Shown here piece after piece: positions 1-9,100 of a DNA stretch of 46,432 bases. Under the pieces are notes generated by a model, which searched no databases, was not told the origin of the DNA, and was given only the letters and a program-made list of their open reading frames with translations. The position numbers were made by a program, and so were the translations under genes. The DNA is taken from IMG/VR virus record IMGVR_UViG_3300033388_003269, positions 1-46,432 of that record; one strand, 5' to 3'. Numbering within the stretch: the first letter of the stretch is position 1; each line of letters begins with the position of its first letter. The DNA comes from a virus.

Positions 1-168
1 AAAGACATTCAAATGACCTATGGCTGGACCAGGTACTCCAGTAGCTTTTTGGAATACCTCGCCTAAGTCAATAAATCTATCTTTCTTATATTTTGTCTTA
101 CTACTGAACTTATCGGATAAAGCTTCTATATCGAAAGTTTTTTTCTTAATTGCTGCTTTTTTAGCCAT
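1..168 (-). CDS. uvsX: UvsX/RecA-like recombinase, N-terminal part (partial)
   Basis: An open frame starts with ATG at 168 and runs off the left edge, giving 56 residues. A Lys-rich start (MAKKAAIKKK) is followed by a segment ending VPGPAIGHLNVF. That resembles the stretch before the Walker A loop in phage UvsX/RecA recombinases, where a Pro/Gly turn, G-H and a hydrophobic strand lead into the P-loop. The P-loop itself lies outside the window. UvsX pairs homologous strands in recombination-dependent replication and works with gp32, whose gene lies directly upstream in the same direction, which supports the call. Only 11 bp separate the genes, so they are probably co-transcribed. Another RecA/DnaB-fold ATPase remains possible. 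Confidence 0.5.
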   Translation of the reverse strand, partial: MAKKAAIKKKTFDIEALSDKFSSKTKYKKDRFIDLGEVFQKATGVPGPAIGHLNVF

Positions 169-179
169 ATTATTTTTTT

Positions 180-1070
180 TTAGAATGGTTGTTCGTCATC
201 ATTTGATGATGTACTAAAAATCTCATCCTTTGTGTTTGTATTCGTGTTTGTGTTTGTGTTGGAACTTCTCATAGATGTTTCAGATTCACTATCATCACCT
301 TTAGCAACAAACTTATTTAAAGATTTGTCCCATTGTGGTGTTTCACCATCAGCGATAAGTTGTACATAATCTAGTGGTTGTGATTTGTATATATCTTTCC
401 AACTAGTCTCATCGGTCATCCAAGTTTTAGCTTTTTCAGACTTAGGGTCTGTTAAAACATCAACATCTTCTGCCATAATAGAAGTTATTTTAGAATAACC
501 CTTATTATCTCTACCTAAAATTAAAGTAAGGTCACGACCTTCTCTTGGGTCAGTAACATCACCTCTTTTAGTGAACAAAGGAATTATTTTATCTAAAGCT
601 CCTTCGCCTTTGTAGTTATGTGGAAATCTCCAAAATTTAACACCATCATCTTCCTTATCTCTATCAATCACCCTAGCTATGTAATATTTTTTAGCTGAGT
701 ACTGAGTAGCTAATTCTTTATCTGCTTTGTTACCAGTCTCTTTCCAAGATTTAAATAACTCATCAGCAACCTCACATAAAGGACAGTGTTCACCATCGTT
801 GTGTTTTCTACAATAAATTTTTCTCCATTTACCACCAACCTTTACTGAATGCCAATGACCTTCATCAAAAGGTGTATTTTCTTCTTTAATAAGTGGGTGT
901 GTTCCAGTTTTAGGTGGCATAATTCTAATGGTTGATTCACCATTATCAATACCTTCTTCTAATCTTACAGCAAAATATTTGCTCCAATCTTGTTCGTATG
1001 AATTACTACTGGAGTTCCCACCAGTTTTATTCTTTTCATACTGTTTCGCAATCGCATCGAGTACACTCAT
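180..1070 (-). CDS. 32: gp32-like single-stranded DNA-binding protein
   Basis: This 296-aa protein matches T4 gp32 (about 301 aa) in size and layout. A short basic N-terminus (MSVLDAIAKQYEKNK) would mediate cooperative binding. The zinc site is visible as H74, C87, C96 and C99, with spacing close to T4 gp32 (His64, Cys77, Cys87, Cys90). An OB-type core follows to about residue 245, then an Asn/Thr repeat linker and an acidic tail ending SSNDDEQPF. T4 gp32 uses its acidic C-terminus to recruit replication proteins. The Asp/Glu-then-Pro-Phe tip is unusual because it imitates the C-terminal hook of bacterial SSB. The protein should coat ssDNA during replication, recombination and repair. A terminator upstream and its own possible host-type promoter suggest separate expression from the structural genes. 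Confidence 0.9.
   Translation of the reverse strand: MSVLDAIAKQYEKNKTGGNSSSNSYEQDWSKYFAVRLEEGIDNGESTIRIMPPKTGTHPLIKEENTPFDEGHWHSVKVGGKWRKIYCRKHNDGEHCPLCEVADELFKSWKETGNKADKELATQYSAKKYYIARVIDRDKEDDGVKFWRFPHNYKGEGALDKIIPLFTKRGDVTDPREGRDLTLILGRDNKGYSKITSIMAEDVDVLTDPKSEKAKTWMTDETSWKDIYKSQPLDYVQLIADGETPQWDKSLNKFVAKGDDSESETSMRSSNTNTNTNTNTKDEIFSTSSNDDEQPF
228..262. repeat. Short tandem repeat encoding (Asn-Thr)n linker in gp32
   Basis: Imperfect GTGTTT hexamers in tandem encode alternating Asn-Thr residues between the gp32 core and its acidic tail. Such a tract is prone to slippage, so linker length may vary between relatives. Confidence 0.7.
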
Positions 1071-1120
1071 AATTTTTCTTTTTTTTATTATTAATTTATT
1101 TGATTGTTCTAATTATACTA

Positions 1121-1153
1121 CAAATAAAGTTTAATGTAAAGCCATAAAAACAA
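1121..1153 (-). promoter_or_regulatory. Possible host-type promoter for gp32
   Basis: On the minus strand a TTG (1153-1151) is followed by a 22-nt spacer and TTTATTTG (1128-1121). This is one mismatch from the Bacteroidetes -7 element TAnnTTTG, with spacing inside the usual range. It lies just after the terminator of the upstream gene and about 50 nt before the gp32 start. It is weaker than the other host-type promoters here. Confidence 0.35.
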
Positions 1154-1180
1154 AAAATGGGAACAAATTAATTGTTCCCA
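1145..1180 (-). terminator. Rho-independent terminator
   Basis: A perfect 9-bp stem (TGGGAACAA at 1158-1166 with TTGTTCCCA at 1172-1180) closes a 5-nt loop. On the minus strand it is followed by TTTTTTGTTTTT. It ends the transcript of the 252-aa gene and isolates gp32. Confidence 0.8.
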
Positions 1181-1207
1181 CTTATATATGTACTAATGTT
1201 TTATATT

Positions 1208-1966
1208 TTAGTTACTTTCTGGACTAAATGATTTTTCTATGTCGTTATCATTGAAGTTATCTATGTCTTCTGGTTTTATAACGTACTCTTTTTCTTCACC
1301 GTTTGATACTTCTTCACCACCAGATATTCTGTAATTTTTATCTCTAGAGGCTTTTTCTTCCCAATAATCTGTTAATTTCATATTAAATGGGTAACTATCT
1401 AAAGACCTTAATTCTAATTTTTCTTCTGGAGTTTTAACTTCTTGTTCTAATTTATCTATTTTGGTAGCTATCGTATCCATTTTAGATAAACTAGATTCTA
1501 AATTATTTAACTTATCCGTTAATGATTGTAAGAACTCAGTATTTTTTTCACCCACTGTTACAGCTTTTTGTGCTAAATCTTTAGCTTCTTCTGATTTACC
1601 GACTATCGCTGTGACATCTATTTCTTCAACTTCACCCTCATCCTCTAATTCATCAGACGCGGTAAATTCTTCAGCGGTACCAAACTCGTCTTCAACTGGT
1701 TCTTCTTCTTCTGCTGGTGCTTCTTCCGTTGGTTCTTCTTCACCTTCTGGAGAACCTTCATCACCAAAGTCAAAATCAGACCCATCTATTTCTTCTTCCT
1801 CAGCTGGTGCTTCTTCACCTTCTGGTTCTTCTTCTGATAAATAAGTTTTTCTAGTTTTAGCCTCAGATACTACGTTACCCTCTAATGGGTTATAATCTAT
1901 AAGATTATTAAATCTTTCTAAATCTTCATTTAAATTACTCTTTTCCATTTTATCTTGTGTATTCAC
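1208..1966 (-). CDS. Acidic Glu-rich protein with coiled coil, unknown function
   Basis: This 252-aa protein is not assigned to a family. Residues about 45-120 are extremely acidic, with blocks such as EEAPAEEEEPVEDEF, and probably disordered. Residues about 125-180 form a likely coiled coil (QSLTDKLNNLESSLSKMDTIATKIDKLEQEV). A more ordered C-terminal part contains YPFNMKLTDYWEEKASRDK. Acidic low-complexity plus coiled coil is typical of phage scaffold or core proteins or virion-associated linkers, but nothing here proves it. It overlaps the upstream 61-aa gene by 17 nt, so the two are translated from one transcript. That transcript probably starts at the late-type motif near 2150 and ends at the hairpin near 1165. 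Confidence 0.75.
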   Translation of the reverse strand: MNTQDKMEKSNLNEDLERFNNLIDYNPLEGNVVSEAKTRKTYLSEEEPEGEEAPAEEEEIDGSDFDFGDEGSPEGEEEPTEEAPAEEEEPVEDEFGTAEEFTASDELEDEGEVEEIDVTAIVGKSEEAKDLAQKAVTVGEKNTEFLQSLTDKLNNLESSLSKMDTIATKIDKLEQEVKTPEEKLELRSLDSYPFNMKLTDYWEEKASRDKNYRISGGEEVSNGEEKEYVIKPEDIDNFNDNDIEKSFSPESN

Positions 1967-2135
1967 TTAATAGTTGTCTACCATCATTGGTGACGATTTT
2001 TTTATGTTCTCTTTGAACTAACTCATCGTTATCTTTTATTAAACACTCGTCACCTTCACAACTTGGGTTTTTATCTAAAAAGTTGTTTAGGTTATTATTA
2101 AGTTCTTTTTCTTTATTTTTATTAGTGTTTTCCAT
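1950..2135 (-). CDS. Small hydrophilic protein, unknown
   Basis: This 61-aa charged protein begins MENTNKNKEKELNNNLNNF and carries a Cys pair (CEGDEC) around residues 26-31. No family is recognised. The start is supported by a late-type ATATTTATA motif 13 nt upstream. Its 3' end overlaps the 252-aa acidic protein gene by 17 nt in another frame, suggesting coupled translation. Confidence 0.6.
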   Translation of the reverse strand: MENTNKNKEKELNNNLNNFLDKNPSCEGDECLIKDNDELVQREHKKIVTNDGRQLLSEYTR

Positions 2136-2148
2136 AACTAGTTTTTCT

Positions 2149-2157
2149 TATAAATAT
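2149..2157 (-). promoter_or_regulatory. Late-type promoter motif
   Basis: The gene strand reads CATATTTATAAGAAAAA, with 13 nt from the motif to the ATG at 2135. It would drive the 61-aa and 252-aa genes. Confidence 0.55.
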
Positions 2158-2161
2158 GCCC

Positions 2162-2566
2162 TTATTCTATAATCTTTCTTTTTATGTCTAAAATCTCTAG
2201 TTCATTATTTTTTAATAATATCATCTTGTCAGAGTATTTTGACCAATCTACTTCATGGCTTTTATAATCTATGTTACCAGGTGTTAAATCAAAGTCTATT
2301 TCTATTAATCTATTTAAAGCATTAATAGTAAAAAAAGTTTTTCCTTTTTTGTGTACCTGTAGAGTTCTTCTGAATTCTTTCCTAATGTCTATTCGTTCCC
2401 CAATATTTAAAAATATCTTAAAAGTTAGTATTAAGTCTTCCCCTGTTGTTTCAAAAATAAAAACACCTTCCCTTTTGATGGAGTGTCTTTTTTCTAACAT
2501 GTTTAAAAAGTTTTCTAAATAAGAAGGATTAACAAATGTTGTTAATAATATTGTTTTTTTCTGCAT
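2162..2566 (-). CDS. Hypothetical protein
   Basis: This 134-aa protein mixes alpha and beta predictions, beginning MQKKTILLTTFVNPSYLENF and containing GKTFFTINALNRLI in the middle. It is not assigned to a family. Its first 38 nt overlap the end of the 184-aa gene in another frame, so the two form a compact pair. The pair is probably expressed from the host-type promoter near 3100 rather than a late-type motif, which argues for a non-structural role. No transmembrane helix or signal peptide is visible. Confidence 0.7.
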   Translation of the reverse strand: MQKKTILLTTFVNPSYLENFLNMLEKRHSIKREGVFIFETTGEDLILTFKIFLNIGERIDIRKEFRRTLQVHKKGKTFFTINALNRLIEIDFDLTPGNIDYKSHEVDWSKYSDKMILLKNNELEILDIKRKIIE

Positions 2567-3083
2567 CTATCAGATATGGTATATATTTTACTTCCAAGTT
2601 ATTATCAGTCACTTCTAAAGGTCTGATACTTATTTTACTCGTAATTTCATCAATTATGTTCCAGTTCATAAAATCTAAAAAACCTAAATCTAAGTGATAA
2701 ACTGTTTTATTTTTATAAAAATAGATTTTTTCTTTATATAAATATCCAATAAAATCGATAAGTTTGTCTAAAATAAAAGAGAGTACTTCTTCTTTTAAGT
2801 TATAGTCTAATGGGTTTATATTGTAGAATTTTATCTCACTTTTAATCTTATCAAAAACAATATTTTTAAATTCTTCTAATGATTCTTGAAATACTTTTCT
2901 TTTTTCTGTGGGTAAAAAAGTCCAATAAGTTCTTTCATCTATTTTATGATTTAAAATTGAAGCTCCATTTTCTTTAGCTAAATCCCAACCTATATAAACT
3001 GTGATAAACCCATTTTCAAAAGAAAAGTTAGAGTCTAGATATTTTTCAACAAGCTCTCTATTATTTGTTATAACTTTTATCAT
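2529..3083 (-). CDS. Hypothetical protein behind an operator-like promoter
   Basis: This 184-aa protein starts MIKVITNNRELVEKYLDSN and is rich in Asp, Ile, Lys and aromatic residues. It has no recognised catalytic motif. Its ATG lies about 6 nt downstream of a TATATTTG element, so the mRNA would be almost leaderless. An 18-bp perfect palindrome overlaps that element, implying repressor control. It overlaps the downstream 134-aa gene by 38 nt. Expression from a host-type promoter immediately after the 10-kb hub gene sets this pair apart from the surrounding late genes. Confidence 0.7.
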   Translation of the reverse strand: MIKVITNNRELVEKYLDSNFSFENGFITVYIGWDLAKENGASILNHKIDERTYWTFLPTEKRKVFQESLEEFKNIVFDKIKSEIKFYNINPLDYNLKEEVLSFILDKLIDFIGYLYKEKIYFYKNKTVYHLDLGFLDFMNWNIIDEITSKISIRPLEVTDNNLEVKYIPYLIDAEKNNIINNIC

Positions 3084-3088
3084 GTTAA

Positions 3089-3119
3089 CAAATATAGTTA
3101 ACTATATTAAATAATTCAA
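3089..3119 (-). promoter_or_regulatory. Host-type (Bacteroidetes) promoter
   Basis: On the minus strand TTG (3119-3117), a 20-nt spacer and TATATTTG (3096-3089) match the Bacteroidetes TTG/TAnnTTTG pattern exactly. The start codon at 3083 follows about 6 nt later. Confidence 0.65.
3091..3108. promoter_or_regulatory. 18-bp palindrome, candidate operator
   Basis: AATATAGTTAACTATATT is a perfect palindrome covering most of the -7 element and the adjacent spacer. A protein bound here would block the promoter. A second GTTAAC lies at 3084-3089. Confidence 0.5.
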
Positions 3120-3127
3120 CCAATAAA

Positions 3128-6100
3128 TTATTTAAAATTAGCTGCGTTTTTGAATGTTTGGAAATTTTCTTTAATTTTAGGTACACCTGCAGCAACTGTA
3201 GTTTCTATATCCCATTCTTGGTAATTATCATTATGTCCTTCCGATACTTTAATTTTAGCTAAAGTATCTTTAAAATAAGTAGTACTCATTTGGAACATAG
3301 TTTGATAACCAATTTTTTTATTAGTATCGGTTTGTAAACCGTTTTCTATCATACCAAAAGAAACTAACCCTTCGTAATCAAGTTCTGGTGGCGATTGGTA
3401 TTTCTCGAAAACTGATTTTATTTTACTATAAGGAACACCAGAACGATTTTTACCATCACTATTTATAAGACTTAACCCAGCTTCCGATTTTTTAGCGTAT
3501 TGTTGTCTCCATACATCCACAAAACCTTCAGCTAATTTACTTTGGTTAGTTCCATACAAATTGTTTATATCAGATTTTTTGACACCATTTTTAGCTACAA
3601 TATTACCAGGCCAATTCTTAGTAAGGTTTTCTGATTTTATAGTATATTTTGTTTTTTTACCATTTCTTTTCCATAAACTATAGTGTTGTGCGGCTCCAGA
3701 TGCACCTTGTTGCCAAGCTAAATAAGTAAACAACTGATAATCACTCACACCGTATTCAGATTTTGATGCTCCAGGTCCGTTAAGTTCTGTTTGAGAATCT
3801 GGGGATATAGCTGCGTCACTAGCTACAGCATCACCAGTAGGACTAGTTACATTATCATCATTTATTGCCCCTGGATTACTAAATGGGTATTTGTAAACTT
3901 TTTCCCTTTCAGAGGACTTAAGTGGTGGGTAAGGTAAATTGAATTTTTCTATAACTTCTTTATATGGTCTCCAATAACTTTCTAAAAATTCGTCTTTTAT
4001 TTGAAAATGATGAAATTCGTTCATAGTTAAATTCATACCACTAGGTGGTTTTCTAGATGTTATCTTACTCATATCTATATTAGGTATATTTCTACAATTT
4101 TTTGTTTTTTTACTACCAGAACACCAACCATAGAAAGTGGCTCCCCATGTGATTTGGGATTTCCACGGTTCTTGTGTTGTTATAAACTCAAAAATGGATT
4201 TTACGAATTCTACATCCTGTACAGCTGTTATATTACCATCTATATAACCATATCTTTTTTCTCCAGGAAAAGAATCTTTTTTATACGCATCACCTAAAGT
4301 TACTTCACTACCATCATCTTGTTTAAATGTACCTAAGAATTGTACATCTATAGCCAATCCCGCACCATGTAATGATTTAGTATCTCTATTAGGACCACCT
4401 TTTACTGTTTGTTCTAAAGATCTGGTAACTCCATTCCACCCAAAGGCCCAATTTTTACTTGGGTACTTAGTTATTCTAAAATTATTATAATCATCTATTA
4501 TTTTCTCTAAGAATGTACCCGCTAAACCTAATCTTTGATTTGCTATATATGTATTTCCACCTGACTTAAGATACAATCCTTCCGATCTATCTATAACTAT
4601 ACCAGATGCATCCCCTAAATTAGAATTACCTATTTGACTGCCACCACTTCTTGAGGTACTAATAGATTTTCTACCACCTGCTGGTGTTTGTGTCGGTGAT
4701 ATTTTAAATGTAGAAATAAAATCTTCTACTATAGGTACAACAGCCCTAGGTACTCTATCACCAGTAAAGGTGGTTTTCATATTATGGGGTCTAATACTAT
4801 GTTTAACCTCCCTAATTAAATAAGCTCCATAAAACATAGGTACGTTGGTTAGCTGGAAATACTGTAATGGTTGTATCATCATATTACCTAAACCTTCTAC
4901 GGTACAACTATAACTTCTATTTAAGAATATGGGGTATAAGGATTGGGACTTGGCTACAAAACCACCACTTCCACCTTCTTGACGGCTATTAGCTAACATA
5001 TCCATAGCAACCATCGCTTCTTGTGTGTTTTTATATTCCGCTTGGTCTAAATTAATTCCTTGGAAGTGACTTTGTGTATCACTACCAAAGCCAACCTTAA
5101 ACCCAACCACATTACCTTCAGTTAATGGTGAAGTTTCATCATCTAAGTTAACACCATCTCCACCTTTTTCTTTTTTTGCGTTTTTAGCAGTTTGTAAAGA
5201 GGTTAAACAAGTAGCGTCTTCTTTATTAATACTTAAATCTAATTCTTGTGAATTACCACCAACATATTGTGCTAAAAAGTGTGGTCCACCCATGTTTTTA
5301 ACTGTATCAGAAAAAACGTCTTGTTCATACAATGGGCTGAACATCCTACTTATAACATCATTTTTAGTTCTATTATTATCTTGTGCGTATTTGTTTATAC
5401 CAGAAGTTAAATCTACGTATGAAGCTAATGGGAAGAAATTAAAATTACTCTTGTCACAGACATCCGAACATACACCGAATATTGAGTTAGTGGAGTTGTT
5501 AAATAAATTTAAAACAACATCTAAATTTACTAAAGCTTTATCACCTATATCATTATTAATTCTATCAACAAAACTAAAATGGTCAATTAACAATCTATCT
5601 GGGCCTATAGGATTAAAGAACCTTTTTTTACCTAAATCAGTACCATCTGAAGCTGATATCCACTTATCATATAATACTTTGAATGAACGATAAATACTTA
5701 ATCTAATATCATCGTCCTGATTAGCTCCCAAAGCTTCCGCGTTTAAGTCTTGTAAGCTTTTATCTTTTATTTTTTCTAATAAATCAATATTTAAGTTAGC
5801 ACTTCTAAATTCACCAATGAAACCAGCTGTAAAAGCTAATAATTCTTGTTTAGAAAATCTAAAATAATCATTAGTAGTTTCTGTAAGATTACCATTCGAG
5901 TCCTTCTTTAGTGGAAACTCAGCTGAAAATGTTCTAGGTGTGGTGGATGTTAATATATAATAACTATTAAATATAGTGTTGTATAATTCTTGTACGTTCT
6001 CATTAGTCAAAATTGGACTTTGTTCTTTAACGGTGAAACCTCCTGCACTATTAACACTTTCTGGTGTTGGTTTAGATCCTATTCCTAATCTAAATAAATT

Positions 6101-9100
6101 TTTCCATTCTATTAGTGGTTTCGGTAATTTAGAAATACTTTGTTCGTCTAACTCAACATCTTTATATGTGACTTTTTCTTCCTCAGTAGTTGGTACAAAT
6201 ACCGTTGGAGCATCACTTAATTTAGTACCCGCTTCGTCTAGCATTAATGGGTAGGTTAATTCTTTACTAAATACACCAAATCTGTTTTTAACGTTAGTGT
6301 TTGGAAAATTAAGTGGGTCAATAGTTTTTAAGACTTGGTCTAATTCACTAACTTCACCATAATTATTGAAGTCACCAACAAAATCTTCAAATTCTTTTAT
6401 AAAAATTTCTTTTACAGATGTAGGTAAGAACCATATATCTGGGCCTATTGGTGTGTAACCTCTTAAGTATCCAGCGTCTTTTAATTCTAAAATGTATCTA
6501 GCATCTATCGAATCAGAACCACTCACAGTTGAATTATTTTCATTTGTGTTATTGTCTTCCGATGTTTCTTCACTTAATATTAAAACCTTAAACTTTCTTC
6601 CTTGCTTGGCTTTAAATGGTAAGTCTGTTCTGACACTAGTCATGTCTTCATAACTTGGTGTTCTACCTTCATATGAAATGGCGGGGTCGTATTTACCTAT
6701 ATATCTATATAGATTATCTGATTCAGTATCAATTTCAAAACCAGGTTCAAAATCAACTACTTTAGCTATTAAATTTCTTTTATGTTTATGTTCGTTTTCT
6801 TCCACTGAGGCCTCCCCAAAATAAGCTTTTGTTTTATAGGAAGAATACTTAGTGAAAGTAAAAGTATTATTACTAATAGTATCTTGTGATAAATTAACAA
6901 TAAGACTTTCTACATAAAATCTACCGTAATCCCATTCGTAGTTGATGATATCTGTTTCATCACTCCAATTTTGACCAGGTTCTATTATTACTTGCCCACA
7001 AGCTACCTTACCTTGAGTTGAGTTACCTGAAGAAGATGCTTGTAATTGAGCGGTTTGTGGTGTGTATACTTGTTGGGGTGATGGGGGTGCGTCTTCATAA
7101 ATTTCTTGGTCTGTAATTTCTTTTACAAATTCACAATTTATTGTTTCACCGTCTGATTTTGTGAATTTTTTATTGTTTAAAAGATTTTCTAATTCAGTAT
7201 ATGTTTTTATTTCTATGGTTAAGTATTCTAGTGAATCAACCTCACTGGTTTCGACTTCACCATTAGGTTTAGCTACTAAACTCTCTTTTTTTGGGATTTT
7301 ATCTTTCGATGTGTTGTAAAATCCCATTCTACCATTCTCTATCATAGAATAGTTATTTGCACTATTTACACTTGTTGACTCTTCTAAAGTACTACCTTTA
7401 AGTTTATAGAGTGATTCATTCTCATAATGACACAACATAGAGAACCTAGTAAAACCTTCTTCAGAACCACCTAAATATTCATTAGCCTCTAATTTAGCTA
7501 GGACTGTACCAGCACCTATTTTTTCTATCTCACTGTTATAAGTCTCTTGTGCTGCTTTAGATAGTTCTTTTGTTATGTTAGCTTTAGCGGATTCACTATA
7601 ATCGTTTAGTTTAGCAGTTTCCGTGGCTATCGCGGATTCTAAACTTTCCGCTAGTTTACCAACTTGTACCATACCTGTTGTATATCTAATGGATTGGTTG
7701 GTGTATCTTAATAACCTAGCGTTATTATTAGCGAAAATGGGTGTAAATATACGGTATTGTCTTTTAAATGGGTTTTGAACTCCTTTGTCTTTAAAGAAAT
7801 CATAAGCATGTATCATACCTGTATTAACCACTGGCCATTCGTCAGCTTGTGGGAAACAAACAATTGGGTTTTTACCATCTTTATTTCTATTAATACTTCC
7901 AATAAAAGAAGCTGTTGGTGGTCTAACTCCGTAGTTAGTTATATAACTCCCTGAGTCAATTAATTTAGATTCATCATTAGTTGTTATCCAATTTTCAAAA
8001 TCTAAATAAGTTTTACCACCGACACCGTTATTGTGTTCTACTCTTTTTGGTACTAAAGGGAAATTAACTGGGTCAACACCACCTGTGATTTTTGAGTCCA
8101 TATTCCACTTTGGATCGTCTGATAATAACAATCCACTTTCTCTCATTCTCCACAATACTGCACCTAACAGTAATACTGAGTGTCTAGGTAATTCTATACT
8201 CATAGATGATAAACTTAAAGCCCCCTGTTGTCCTAGATTTTTTAAAGAACTAGAGTAAAGACCAGTCCAAGGTTTGTGGTATTGGTTTGCTAAAAATAAA
8301 TAACCTAAAGACCCTTTCCAAGCTTTTGTTTTGTTATAAGCCGTGGATATGTCTTCTTGGATTATGTCTCCATCACTATTTCTTAAAATATCGAAATCAG
8401 TTTTGTTTTGGTTTGTTAATATTTGTTTTCTAGGTGTGGGTATACCGTTTTTTTTCTCCAAATCTTTACTGTAGTTCCAATCATCCATGTAATTACCCCC
8501 ACCCTCTTGTGAGAATCCGGCTGGGAAATATTTAGATGTGGTTGCCCAACTATCTAGGTCGTTCTGAACACCCATGTAAAATTGTTTATCTGAAGTCTCT
8601 TGTGAGTCAGAAGATAAACCTTTTTGGGTGTTCATGGAACCACCGCCAAAGAAGGAGTAGTACTGTTTTCTAACATTAGAACCAACTTCATCTGAGGGTA
8701 AATTGTGTTTCCAAAATGGTATGTCGGTTATTGAGTTACTAACATTTTCAGAATTACCGTTATGTTGTAAATCATTAAATGTGGAAATAGTGGGAACAGA
8801 TGAAATGGTTTCATCTGTTAGAGATTTTAGTATGGAGCCCTGTAGAGCAAATCCAGGTGCGTACACTGGTGGTGGAATTGTGGGTACTGTTGGTGGTGGT
8901 TCTGGTTCCTCTTGTTGTTCATTTGCTGCTTGACTAACTGGAAGTTGGAGAGTTTGGATATCGACCGCATATTGTGTGTATAAAGCATCTGCCTCATAAA
9001 CCTGAATGTTACTAAAATCAAGATCCAAGTCTTCGTAGTTAACTGGTGCTTGTGATCTACTTGTAATTGACTCCTTATAATCTTTAGGTGAAAAATATGT

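Noticed and set aside
1461-1844. 127-aa Ser-rich plus-strand open frame
   Set aside because: It is antisense of the Glu-rich tract of the 252-aa gene; GAA/GAG codons read backwards give Ser/Phe codons.
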